Below are positions 25,258 to 33,761 of a DNA stretch of 64,000 nucleotides, piece after piece (position 1 is the stretch's first letter; each line of letters begins with the position of its first letter). The position numbers and the translations under genes were made by a program. The DNA is from Niastella vici (GTDB lineage Bacteria > Bacteroidota > Bacteroidia > Chitinophagales > Chitinophagaceae), in assembly GCF_002077945.1 (NCBI RefSeq), contig NZ_LVYD01000046.1:62001-126000 (forward strand), given 5' to 3'. A model generated the notes under the pieces. That model had not been told where the DNA came from and made no database searches. It was given only the letters and a program-made list of their open reading frames with translations.

Positions 25258-27201
25258 CTATTGTTTTGTAAAACGGGTGATCACGGTAGTGTTGCCCGCC
25301 TGTGCTTTCAGGATATAAATACCCTGCACCAGCGTGCTAACGTCAACAGTGGTGTTCAGTGCATTGCCGTCTGAACCCAGGTTATTCCTTCTTACCACAC
25401 GGCCCTGCATATCGATGATCTGCAAACCTACTGTGCCATTTAAACCATCGGGTAATTGCACCTGTAAAAGATCTTTTACAGGGTTAGGATAAGCCTGCAT
25501 ATTGGCGGTTAGCTGCCCATCGAATTTAATGGTGAGTATTTTGCTGTATTTGAAGTTGCCATCCACATCCTGCATCTTTAACCGGTAATAGTTAAGAGCG
25601 CTCATAAGGGGCGACTGATCGGCAAAAGAATAATTTTTGGTAATAGTGCTGTTGCCGGTTGCTGCTACGGTGCCAATAGCTTTATAGGTTTTACCATCAT
25701 TGCTGCGTTCGATCACAAATTGTTTCACCTCGGCTTCGCTGGAAGTTGACCATTGCAATACCGCTTTGCTGGTTTGCTTTTGAGCATAGAATTGTGACAA
25801 CACCAACGGTAGCGGAGATGCGGCGTACTGAATAGCGGCAACCAGGGTGTTTTTGGGTGCGCCAGCCGGTGTTGAACCTGTTGAACCCACAAAATAGATG
25901 CGGTTATTGTATAAAGTAATAGCATAGCCATACTCCCGGGTGGTTGTAAAGTCATAGGTAAGTACTCCATTACCATTACTATTACCATCAAAAGTATCAT
26001 CGAGGGTGCCATCTGAATGGTAACGTAAAAGCAAAAAGGCAAAGTCAGGAGATGAACCATCTGAATCGCCCGCTACAAGGAAATCTCCATTGCTTTGCAG
26101 GATAATTGAACGGGCGCCTTCATCGGTATTTGATATAGTATTATTATTAAAGATTGCGATACCTGCCTGTGTGCTACTACCCGTTCTGTTAACAATAGCG
26201 CCGGTTGAATTAAAAGATCCCTCGAGCCCACCGCTGGTGGTTAATCGAATAGTGGCTACATCACTGCCTGAGGCGGAAACGGCTTTGCTCATCCCGGTCA
26301 TCAATATATTGCCATCGGGCTGAATAACTAACTGATAACCGTCGTCTGTAGACCCCGAACCACCATTAACCAGATCGAGATCAACGATACCGCCGGTACC
26401 AAAATTGGCAGCATCCAGCGAGCCATCCGTATTATAACGTACTACGGCAAAGTTTGAGCCGGTGGCGCCTGCATTGCTTGTTCCGCCAACAACTATTTTT
26501 TGATCGGCCGGTTGTATGGCCACGCTCGAGGCCTTATCACTGCTATTAATATGTGTAGTTACTATGCCGTCGCCGCCGCCAAAGGCGCCAACGCCGGTTT
26601 CAAGAATACCGGTGGAAGAATAACGCACTACTGCAAAGTCATTGCTATTGGCGCCCATATTACCAAAGCCGGCCACTACAATTTTTCCATCGGCCTGTAT
26701 TGCCAGGCTGCGGGCTTCATCAATCGCTGTGCCTGTTCCTATGGCTGTTACCGCCCAACCTCCGGTACCAAAGCTGGGATCTACTGTACCATCTTCCAAC
26801 AAGCGGGTAAGCGCAAAATCATATCCCGTACCTCCGGCGTCGTTCCAGGTATATCCGGCTACCAGGATGGTGTTATTGGGATATATATACAGGGCATATG
26901 CTATTGCGTTATCGTCAGGATCATATCTCACTTTGGCAACGCCACCGGAACCGAAACTGGCATCAAGCGTACCATCGGACAAATACCGTGTTAATGTGAA
27001 CCATTGGTTGTTATTATAGGATGCCACAACAACCCGGCCATCGCTGTGAGTAGCTACAGCCTGTCCAAAATCATTATCAGCATCCAACGGGTGTATTAAA
27101 TGTCCGGCCGGGTTATTGAAACCGCCATCCAGGACTCCAACCTGGGCGCTCCCATACAGGCATAGTAATAGCGCTGTGAGCGTAAAGGTGATTTTCTTCA
27201 T
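25258..27201 (-). CDS. Delta-60 repeat protein with T9SS sorting tail, copy A
   Basis: 647 aa from the ATG at 27201, which begins the signal peptide KKITFTLTALLLCLYGSAQ; an in-frame ATG at 27264 adds 21 unlikely residues. Residues ~20-480 hold about seven delta-60 repeats (FTLTRYLSDGTLDASFGSGG and GKIVVAGFGN-type strands), which form a propeller-like fold. A middle beta domain (VLQWSTSSEAEVKQFVIERS) precedes the ~80-residue type IX sorting tail (YPNPVKDLLQVQLP to FTKQ). It should be exported across the outer membrane by T9SS. Ligand unknown. Near-duplicate of the next gene. Confidence 0.88.
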   Translation of the reverse strand: MKKITFTLTALLLCLYGSAQVGVLDGGFNNPAGHLIHPLDADNDFGQAVATHSDGRVVVASYNNNQWFTLTRYLSDGTLDASFGSGGVAKVRYDPDDNAIAYALYIYPNNTILVAGYTWNDAGGTGYDFALTRLLEDGTVDPSFGTGGWAVTAIGTGTAIDEARSLAIQADGKIVVAGFGNMGANSNDFAVVRYSSTGILETGVGAFGGGDGIVTTHINSSDKASSVAIQPADQKIVVGGTSNAGATGSNFAVVRYNTDGSLDAANFGTGGIVDLDLVNGGSGSTDDGYQLVIQPDGNILMTGMSKAVSASGSDVATIRLTTSGGLEGSFNSTGAIVNRTGSSTQAGIAIFNNNTISNTDEGARSIILQSNGDFLVAGDSDGSSPDFAFLLLRYHSDGTLDDTFDGNSNGNGVLTYDFTTTREYGYAITLYNNRIYFVGSTGSTPAGAPKNTLVAAIQYAASPLPLVLSQFYAQKQTSKAVLQWSTSSEAEVKQFVIERSNDGKTYKAIGTVAATGNSTITKNYSFADQSPLMSALNYYRLKMQDVDGNFKYSKILTIKFDGQLTANMQAYPNPVKDLLQVQLPDGLNGTVGLQIIDMQGRVVRRNNLGSDGNALNTTVDVSTLVQGIYILKAQAGNTTVITRFTKQ

Positions 27202-27473
27202 AAATATATATTGCTTCTTTAGGTTTTGTAATTGCCGGGCTACATGAGGATTGGAGGAAAGCATTTCAAAAGGATGGAAGATCAGGGTCTACCAAATTGT
27301 ATAGTTCAATGTATAATGGTAGCTCAATGGGTTGTTGCCGGAAGATTGGAGACTTTAAATGGGGGGATGTTCAAAGGAATTCGGAGCGCTATATTAGAAA
27401 GAAAATTCCAGACAAAGAAGTGTTGGTGGTTTTTTTATCTCAACATGGCAAGGTCAATAACACGCAAAATAAT

Positions 27474-27505
27474 AAGAGCCCTCTGCCGGTTGGCGGAGGG
27501 CTCTT
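27474..27505. terminator. Terminator, copy 2 of a duplicated hairpin
   Basis: Same 14-bp stem as at 25199 (loop GGTT instead of AATT), 28 nt beyond the stop of the upstream minus-strand paralog. Shared with its twin because the whole unit was duplicated. Confidence 0.88.
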
Positions 27506-27532
27506 GCGTTATAAATGATCGTTGTTAGTTTC

Positions 27533-29467
27533 CTATTGTTTCGTGAAGCGGGTGATAACTGTAGTGTTACCTGCCTGTGCTTTCAGGATATAAATACCTT
27601 TTACCAGGGAGCTAACGTCTACTGTGGTGTTCAGGGCATTGCCGTCTGAACCCAGGTTATTCCTTCTTACCACACGGCCCTGCATATCGATGATCTGCAA
27701 ACCTACTGTACCATTTAAACCATCAGGTAACTGCACCTGTAAAAGATCTTTTACAGGGTTAGGATATACCTGCATATTGGTGGTTAACTGGCCATCGAAT
27801 TTAATGGTGAGTATTTTGCTGTATTTGTAGTTGCCATCCACATCCTGCATCTTTAACCGGTAATAGTTAAGGGAGCTCATGAAAGGCGACTGATCGGCAA
27901 AAGAATAATTTTTGGTAATAGTGCTGTTGCCGGTGGCTGCTACGGTACCAATAGCTTTGTAGGTTTTACCATCATTGCTGCGCTCGATCACAAATTGTTT
28001 CACATCCTCTTCGCTTGAGGTTGACCATTGCAATACCACTTTGCTGGTTTGCTTTTGTGCGTAGAATTGTGATAATACCAGGGGCAGTGGAGTACCATCG
28101 TTCTGGATAGCGGCAACCAGGGTGCTTTGGTTTCCGTTACCGCCTGTTGAACCTACAAAATAGATCCGGTTACTGTATAATGCAATAGCATAGCCAAGAT
28201 CCGCGGTGCCTGTTAAATCGTAAGTAAGTACCCCATTACCGTTACTGTTGCCATCAAACGTATTATCGAGGGTTCCATCTGAAAGGTAACGTAAAAGCAA
28301 AAGGGCAGAAGTAGATGTTGAGCCATCTGAATCACCGCCTACAAGAATATCTCCATTGCTTTGCAGGGCAATAGTGCGGGCGCCTTCATCAGTATTTGTT
28401 ACACTATTATTATTAAAGATTGCTATACCTGCTGATGTAAAACTACCGGTTCTGCCAACAATGGCACCGGTTGGATTAAAATATCCATCCAGCCCACCGC
28501 TTGTGGTTAATCGAATAGTGGCTACATCAGCGTGTGAAGTAGAAACAGCTTTGCTCGTGCCGGTCATAACTATGTAACCGTCTGGCTGAATAACTAACTG
28601 ACTAGCTTCGTCTGTAGACCCCGCGCCACCATTGCCCAGATCAATATCCGCAATACCGCCGGTACCAAAATTACCGGGGGTAGCATCGAGCGAGCCATCC
28701 GTATTATATCGTACTACAGCAAAGTTTCCGGTGCCACCCTGATTGCTTGTTCCACCAACAACTATTTTTTGATCAGCTGATTGTACGGCCACACTAAAAG
28801 CCTTATCATCGGCATTAATATTTGTAGTTACTATACCCGTGCCACCGCCAAAGGCGCCAACGCCGGTCTCAAGAATGCCATTGGAAGAATAGCGTACTAC
28901 TGCAAAGTCGTTGCTATTAGAGCCCATATCACCAAAGCCGGCCACTACAATTTTTCCATCTGCCTGCACTGCCAGGCTACGCGCTTCATCGATGCCGGAA
29001 CCAATTGGAGTAAGTACCCAACCATTTCCATTAGGGCCAAATGTTGTTATGGGGGTACCATTTTCAGCCAGTTTTACCAACGCCATATCATAGGTAGAGG
29101 TAACTGGGTTCCAGGCAGTACCAGCTACCAGCATGGTGTTATCGTTAAATATCTTTATAGCATAGGCTATAGCGTCGTCATTGGTATTCCTGACTTTGAC
29201 AAGGCCACCTGTGCCAAAATTGGGATCAGGCGTACCATCGGTCAAATACCGTGTTAAAGTGAACCATTTGTCAGTATTATTGGAAGCAACTACAACCCGT
29301 CCATCGCTGTGGGTGGCTACAGCCTGCCCATAATCATTACCAGCAGCATACAGGTCGTTTATTAAATATCCGCTGGTGGGATTAAATCCGCCATCCAGAA
29401 CGCCAACCTGGGCGCCCACACATAGGCATAGTAATAGACTTGTGAGAGTAGAGGTAAACTTCTTCAT
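27533..29467 (-). CDS. Delta-60 repeat protein with T9SS sorting tail, copy B
   Basis: 644 aa, closely similar to copy A along its full length: signal peptide KKFTSTLTSLLLCLCVGAQ, delta-60 repeats (FTLTRYLTDGTPDPNFGTGG), the VLQWSTSSEEDVKQFVIERS domain and the T9SS tail. The last ~170 residues are almost identical to copy A while the repeat region is more diverged. A long leader (~290 nt) separates the probable promoter at 29764-29771 from the start. Likely secreted and cell-surface attached; function unknown. Confidence 0.88.
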   Translation of the reverse strand: MKKFTSTLTSLLLCLCVGAQVGVLDGGFNPTSGYLINDLYAAGNDYGQAVATHSDGRVVVASNNTDKWFTLTRYLTDGTPDPNFGTGGLVKVRNTNDDAIAYAIKIFNDNTMLVAGTAWNPVTSTYDMALVKLAENGTPITTFGPNGNGWVLTPIGSGIDEARSLAVQADGKIVVAGFGDMGSNSNDFAVVRYSSNGILETGVGAFGGGTGIVTTNINADDKAFSVAVQSADQKIVVGGTSNQGGTGNFAVVRYNTDGSLDATPGNFGTGGIADIDLGNGGAGSTDEASQLVIQPDGYIVMTGTSKAVSTSHADVATIRLTTSGGLDGYFNPTGAIVGRTGSFTSAGIAIFNNNSVTNTDEGARTIALQSNGDILVGGDSDGSTSTSALLLLRYLSDGTLDNTFDGNSNGNGVLTYDLTGTADLGYAIALYSNRIYFVGSTGGNGNQSTLVAAIQNDGTPLPLVLSQFYAQKQTSKVVLQWSTSSEEDVKQFVIERSNDGKTYKAIGTVAATGNSTITKNYSFADQSPFMSSLNYYRLKMQDVDGNYKYSKILTIKFDGQLTTNMQVYPNPVKDLLQVQLPDGLNGTVGLQIIDMQGRVVRRNNLGSDGNALNTTVDVSSLVKGIYILKAQAGNTTVITRFTKQ

Positions 29468-29763
29468 AAAGTATATATATTGAGTCTTAGGTTTTAATCA
29501 ATAACCCGGCACATGGAGATTGGAAGAATGCATTTCAAAGGAATTTGGCGCAGTATTGAATAAACAATGGGAAAGGAACATCAGAACCTACCAGTCAACT
29601 CAAATCAAAGGAATAATGAATAATGGTTATAGATCAACAGGTTGTTGTTAGAAGATTGGAGATATTAAAATTGGTAGGAAATTCACAGGAGGGAATCAGG
29701 CGCTATATTAGAAAGAAAATTCCAGATAAAGAAGCATTGCCGGATCTTTTATTCTAAGCGAGG

Positions 29764-29771
29764 CAAAAGTA
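29764..29771 (-). promoter_or_regulatory. Promoter of delta-60 copy B with -33 and -7 elements
   Basis: On the minus strand TACTTTTG (-7) is preceded 18 nt upstream by TTGAC (29790-29794 on the + strand as its complement), giving both Bacteroidota promoter elements. The leader to the ATG at 29467 would be ~290 nt. 29468-29760 otherwise carries only sequence similar to the stretch in front of copy A. Confidence 0.5.
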
Positions 29772-29910
29772 ATATATAACTGAACAAAAGTCAATACCTA
29801 AGTTATCCCCATAAGTGTTTTCCCAGAGGCGCTATATCATTGATATTCTTAATTCAACAGGGGGTATATCCACATGCGGCAGCTGCGTATTGTTTCTTCC
29901 CGGGAATTAC

Positions 29911-30045
29911 ATGAACGATTGGGGTTTGATGTTGATTGGTATTACCTTTATGTTCATATATGGTCTTATGAAGAGTACTTTTATTTTCTTTTGGATCCCC
30001 TTTGTGGTAGCCATCGTTGGGTTCTTTATTAAGGGCTGTCATTGA
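29911..30045 (+). CDS. Possible small membrane protein
   Basis: A 44-codon frame from ATG 29911 encodes two hydrophobic stretches (GLMLIGITFMFIYGLM and FIFFWIPFVVAIVGFFI) with a Lys-Gly-Cys-His end. The frame is open upstream to a GTG at 29815. It is alone on the + strand between two minus-strand genes and has no clear promoter, so it could be chance. Confidence 0.3.
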   Translation: MNDWGLMLIGITFMFIYGLMKSTFIFFWIPFVVAIVGFFIKGCH

Positions 30046-30105
30046 TCAGCCTTTCGCGTTCGGCTCGCCTTCGCATAGCTTCAGCGAAGCGCTCGACATT
30101 CCCAA

Positions 30106-30140
30106 TAAAAAAATCGCTCCCTGTTTTGCAGGAAGCGATT
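30106..30140 (-). terminator. Rho-independent terminator of the M1 peptidase transcript
   Basis: 12-bp stem with one G-T pair (30112-30123 with 30129-30140), 5-nt loop, followed on the minus strand by a run of seven T. Confidence 0.92.
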
Positions 30141-30159
30141 ATAAATATGGAATGTTCGA

Positions 30160-32550
30160 TTAAAATCCTTTTTTCTTCTCTTGCGCTTTTTGCATAGGTG
30201 TTATACCGGTTGATTGTCCGCGCGGCTGTTGTTTTGCTTTGAATGCAGCAAATTTTGAAGGCGTGGGCATGGTTCCCCAGTTGTTATTCGATTCATCAAT
30301 ATCGGCAGTTTCACGTAAGGGGTCAAGTTTGATGGAAGCTACTTCCTTATCTTTCATGAACAGCTTGTTCAGGCTTTTTTCATTGTGCCGCCAAACCTGC
30401 GCCGGTATGCGGTCTATTTGTTTGGTGCCATCTTTAAATGTCCATTCAATAATGATTGGCATTACCAGTCCGCCCTTATTGCTGAAACCAACTTCATAAA
30501 AATATTTTGAATCCAATTTTGTTTTGGATGCGTCATCCAGCGCTTCGGTGGTGGCAGGTTGTTGAACGGCATAAGTCGTAGAATCAACCGGTTCCAGCCC
30601 CCGGTCATAACGCCAGTAAAAATCGTGCAGGCTGGTATCCTGATCGGTCAGGAATTTGATGTTCTTGTCATCGCGGTTGCGTTGCTTTGAAATATCATCA
30701 AATGCGGTAACCATGGGTTTGGCAACTTTCTGGTTAGCCATGGTATCACCGGCAGGCACAGTAGCTGTGGGATCGGCTTTAAAATATTTCACCGAATCAA
30801 TGGCGATATCGCAGGCATCGGTGCCAAAGAACCAGCCGCGCCAGAACCAGTCGAGGTCTTCGCCCGATGCATCTTCCATGGTACGGAAGAAGTCGGCCGG
30901 TTCAGGATGTTTGAATGCCCAGCGGCGTGCATATTCTTTAAATGAATAATCGAACAGCTCGCGGCCCATAATGGTCTCGCGCAGCATATTCAAACCGGTG
31001 GCCGGTTTGGTATAGGCATTGGGACCAAACCCGATGATGTTCTCTGAGTTCGACATAATAGGCTCCAGCTGATCTTTGGGCAGTTTCATATAATCTACAA
31101 TGGCCCAGGCTGGTCCTTTTCCGCGAATGGGGAATTTATTATCGTACAATTCTTCGGTCAGGTATTCTACAAATGAGTTCAGTCCTTCATCCATCCAGCT
31201 CCACTGGCGCTCATCGCTGTTGATGATCATGGGGAAGAAGTTGTGACCTACTTCATGTATGATAACTCCCAGCATGCCGTATTTGGTGGCTTCGCTGTAA
31301 GTACCATCCTTATCGGTACGGCCATAGTTGAAGCAGATCATGGGGTATTCCATACCATTGGCTGCTTCAATACTTTGTGCCACCGGGTAAGGGTAGGGGA
31401 TCGTGAATTTGGAATAGCTCTTTATCGTATGCGCTACTGCTTTTGTAGAGAATTTGCTGTACAATCCATAGGCTTCCTTACCGTAAAAGCTCATACACAT
31501 TACCTTTTTGCTTTCTACATAAGCAGGCATGGCGTCCCATACAAATTTGCGGGAGGAGGTCCAGGCAAAATCACGAACATTATCTGCCTTGAAGATCCAG
31601 GTTTTCTTTGTTTTGCTTTTCTGGGTTTCCGCTTTTTTTGCTTCATCCAGTGTTACGATCTGAACAGGTTCCTTGGCGGTTTGCGCTTTTGTATAGCGGG
31701 CCATTTGTACAGGTGTTAAAACCTGTGCATAGTTCTGGCATTCGCCGGTACTGCCCACCATATGATCGGCAGGCACCGTCATTTGTACTTTAAAGTTGCC
31801 AAAGGTAAGGGCAAATTCACCGCGGCCGGTGAACTGGTGGTTTTGCCAACCCTGAAAATCGCTGTATACGCATAAGCGCGGATACCATTGGGTAATGGTG
31901 AACAGGTAATTGCCATCTTCGGGAAAATATTCATAGCCGCCGCGGCCACCATATTTAAACCGGTCAGATATCTTGTAATTCCAGTTAATATTGAACGCGA
32001 ATTTTTGTCCGGGTTTTAATGCGGTCGGTAATTCAACCCGCATCATGGTTTTGTTGATGGTATACTTCAACGGGCTGCCCAGTGCATCGGTAATTTTAAC
32101 GATGTTACAGCCATAGCCATTGTCGGTATTATTTTCTTCCATCCGTTCCAGGGCTGCCGTACTCAGCTGTTTGGGCATTGTGCTGCCGGTTTGATAATTG
32201 GCGTTCTTTACAGAGCTCACCTGGTTCTCGTCTAACTGCAACCATAAATAGGTAAGCGTATTGGGCGAATTGTTAAAATAGGTAACGGCCTCGCTGCCGG
32301 TCAGCTTCAGGTTGGTTTCGTCGAGCTCGCATTTTATATCGTAATCGCATCGTTGCTGCCAGTACTTTGGCCCTGGTGCGCCACTTGCGGTACGATATTC
32401 GTTGGGAGTTGGCAGTATGGTACCCAACTGTTCGAACTTATTTCCGTGGTTCGAACCCGGGTTGTTCTGTATATTCTGAGCTTGTGCGCCTTTATACAGA
32501 CCCGCTACAGCCAATACCAAAAACAAGAACTGTTTTTTCTGATTCATCAT
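30160..32550 (-). CDS. M1-family zinc aminopeptidase-like protein, secreted
   Basis: 796 aa with a signal peptide (FLFLVLAVAGLYKGAQAQ). The gluzincin site is complete: HEVGH at 432-436 and the third zinc ligand Glu455 exactly 19 residues on (WMDEGLNSF). The substrate motif reads NGMEYP at ~399 instead of the classical GAMEN, a variant I associate with a Bacteroidota M1 subgroup. After the catalytic domain there is a ~200-residue beta-rich C-terminal part. Probably a periplasmic peptidase. Its start overlaps the stop of the upstream HupE-like gene by 59 nt, suggesting coupled translation. Confidence 0.92.
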   Translation of the reverse strand: MMNQKKQFLFLVLAVAGLYKGAQAQNIQNNPGSNHGNKFEQLGTILPTPNEYRTASGAPGPKYWQQRCDYDIKCELDETNLKLTGSEAVTYFNNSPNTLTYLWLQLDENQVSSVKNANYQTGSTMPKQLSTAALERMEENNTDNGYGCNIVKITDALGSPLKYTINKTMMRVELPTALKPGQKFAFNINWNYKISDRFKYGGRGGYEYFPEDGNYLFTITQWYPRLCVYSDFQGWQNHQFTGRGEFALTFGNFKVQMTVPADHMVGSTGECQNYAQVLTPVQMARYTKAQTAKEPVQIVTLDEAKKAETQKSKTKKTWIFKADNVRDFAWTSSRKFVWDAMPAYVESKKVMCMSFYGKEAYGLYSKFSTKAVAHTIKSYSKFTIPYPYPVAQSIEAANGMEYPMICFNYGRTDKDGTYSEATKYGMLGVIIHEVGHNFFPMIINSDERQWSWMDEGLNSFVEYLTEELYDNKFPIRGKGPAWAIVDYMKLPKDQLEPIMSNSENIIGFGPNAYTKPATGLNMLRETIMGRELFDYSFKEYARRWAFKHPEPADFFRTMEDASGEDLDWFWRGWFFGTDACDIAIDSVKYFKADPTATVPAGDTMANQKVAKPMVTAFDDISKQRNRDDKNIKFLTDQDTSLHDFYWRYDRGLEPVDSTTYAVQQPATTEALDDASKTKLDSKYFYEVGFSNKGGLVMPIIIEWTFKDGTKQIDRIPAQVWRHNEKSLNKLFMKDKEVASIKLDPLRETADIDESNNNWGTMPTPSKFAAFKAKQQPRGQSTGITPMQKAQEKKKGF

Positions 32551-33139
32551 GGTAGTTTTTATGATAGGGGAATCTTTTATACGCCCAAAAAAGTGAAATG
32601 ACCAAAATTACGGCAGATGCGCCCCGCAACCATACCGTTCGTGATAATTTTAACAGCTGAACTACTGCAAAAGAGATTAGCAACACCAGCAATACAATTA
32701 GCAACTGCGCTGCTTCAATGCCCAGATTAAAGGCCAGCAAATGGGCCACCAGTCCTTCCTTTCCTTCCAGGCTAAGGAACTGACCCGCAAAGGCAAGGCC
32801 ATGAATGAGGCCGAAGAACAGGGCAAAGAAATAAATCAGCGGCAGCCGCTTTTGCTGTTCTTTAAGGTGCTGAAAAATATTATTTACACAGGTGGCGGCA
32901 ATGGTTAACGGAATCAGGAACTCGATTAAACTGGTATTGACATGAATATAATTCAGCGCGCTCAATGCCAGCGTTAAAGAATGACCGATGGTGAATGCGG
33001 TTACCAGCACCACTACTTTTTTCCAGTCTTTCCACAGGTAGCGCAGGCACAGGGCGGTCACGAACAGGATGTGGTCGAGTGCATCCAGCGTAAGAATGTG
33101 TTCAGTTCCCAGTTGAAAATAAAATGTAAAATCCTGCAT
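32492..33139 (-). CDS. HupE/UreJ-like membrane protein
   Basis: 215 aa, about six membrane helices. Starts MQDFTFYFQLGTEHILTLDA followed by LDHILFVTALCL; the HIL..DHILF pattern, TIGHSLTLALS, and GLIHGLAFAGQFL with conserved His residues are those of the HupE_UreJ_2 family, whose metal-transport role in most members is unproved. The last 20 residues lie in the overlap with the M1 peptidase. Divergent from a DUF6702-like gene 60 nt away; these three genes form a recurrent Bacteroidota neighbourhood as I recall it. Confidence 0.85.
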   Translation of the reverse strand: MQDFTFYFQLGTEHILTLDALDHILFVTALCLRYLWKDWKKVVVLVTAFTIGHSLTLALSALNYIHVNTSLIEFLIPLTIAATCVNNIFQHLKEQQKRLPLIYFFALFFGLIHGLAFAGQFLSLEGKEGLVAHLLAFNLGIEAAQLLIVLLVLLISFAVVQLLKLSRTVWLRGASAVILVISLFWAYKRFPYHKNYHDESEKTVLVFGIGCSGSV

Positions 33140-33199
33140 AATGCCGTGATGGTGTTCAAAATAATTAAGAGATTTGTAACCTTAAAATTTTCATGTTCA

Positions 33200-33721
33200 A
33201 TGGTAATACTCCTGTATAAATGGTTGTTCCTGGTGTCGTGGTTCCTGGGCAGTGGCCATTCAGAAGCGATGCCGGCCCGGCATCCATTGTATGTAAGTGT
33301 TACTGAAATGAATTACAATGCGGCCGATAAGAACCTGGAGATCAGCTGCAAGCTCTTTACCGACGATTTTGAGAAAACCCTGGCGAATATCTATCATACG
33401 AAGGTTGATCTTACGGCGCCTGCCAATAAGGGTGAGGCCGATAAAATGGTGAAGGAATATATTAAAAGCCATTTGCAGTTAAAGCTCGACAATAAAGCGG
33501 TGAACTTCGAATTTGTTGGTTTTGAAAAAGAAAACGATGCGGTATGGAGCTATTTTGAGGTAAGCAATACCACACCGGCGCCTAAAAAGATAGACGTGGT
33601 GAATAGTATACTGTATGAGTTGTACGACAAGCAAATGAACCTGATGCATGTAACAGTTGGGGGGAACAGAAAAAGTACCCGATTGAATTACCCCGATAAA
33701 GAAGCATCCTTTCAGTTCTAA
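33200..33721 (+). CDS. DUF6702-like exported protein
   Basis: 173 aa from the ATG at 33200, giving a signal-like start (ILLYKWLFLVSWFLGSGHSE); the open frame reaches back to 32981 but the earlier part overlaps the divergent HupE gene and is implausible. The mature region begins HPLYVSVTEMNYNAADKNLE followed by ISCKLFTDDFEKTLANIYH, which I recognise as the DUF6702 pattern. Function unknown. Its constant association with HupE and an M1 peptidase suggests a shared role. Confidence 0.75.
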   Translation: MVILLYKWLFLVSWFLGSGHSEAMPARHPLYVSVTEMNYNAADKNLEISCKLFTDDFEKTLANIYHTKVDLTAPANKGEADKMVKEYIKSHLQLKLDNKAVNFEFVGFEKENDAVWSYFEVSNTTPAPKKIDVVNSILYELYDKQMNLMHVTVGGNRKSTRLNYPDKEASFQF

Positions 33722-33761
33722 AAAAACTTACAAACTCAATAACTTCATTCCCGATAGCACA

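Noticed and set aside
27232-27528. + strand open frame between the two delta-60 genes
   Set aside because: It overlaps the upstream region and terminator of the minus-strand genes, has no signal or family-like pattern, and corresponds to duplicated leader sequence.
29815-29910. GTG start for the small membrane frame
   Set aside because: The extra 32 residues are polar and unlike a signal; if the gene is real, ATG 29911 is a more credible start.
32981-33199. N-terminal extension of the DUF6702-like protein
   Set aside because: The extra 73 residues are antisense to the HupE-like gene and lack family features; the signal peptide begins at 33200.
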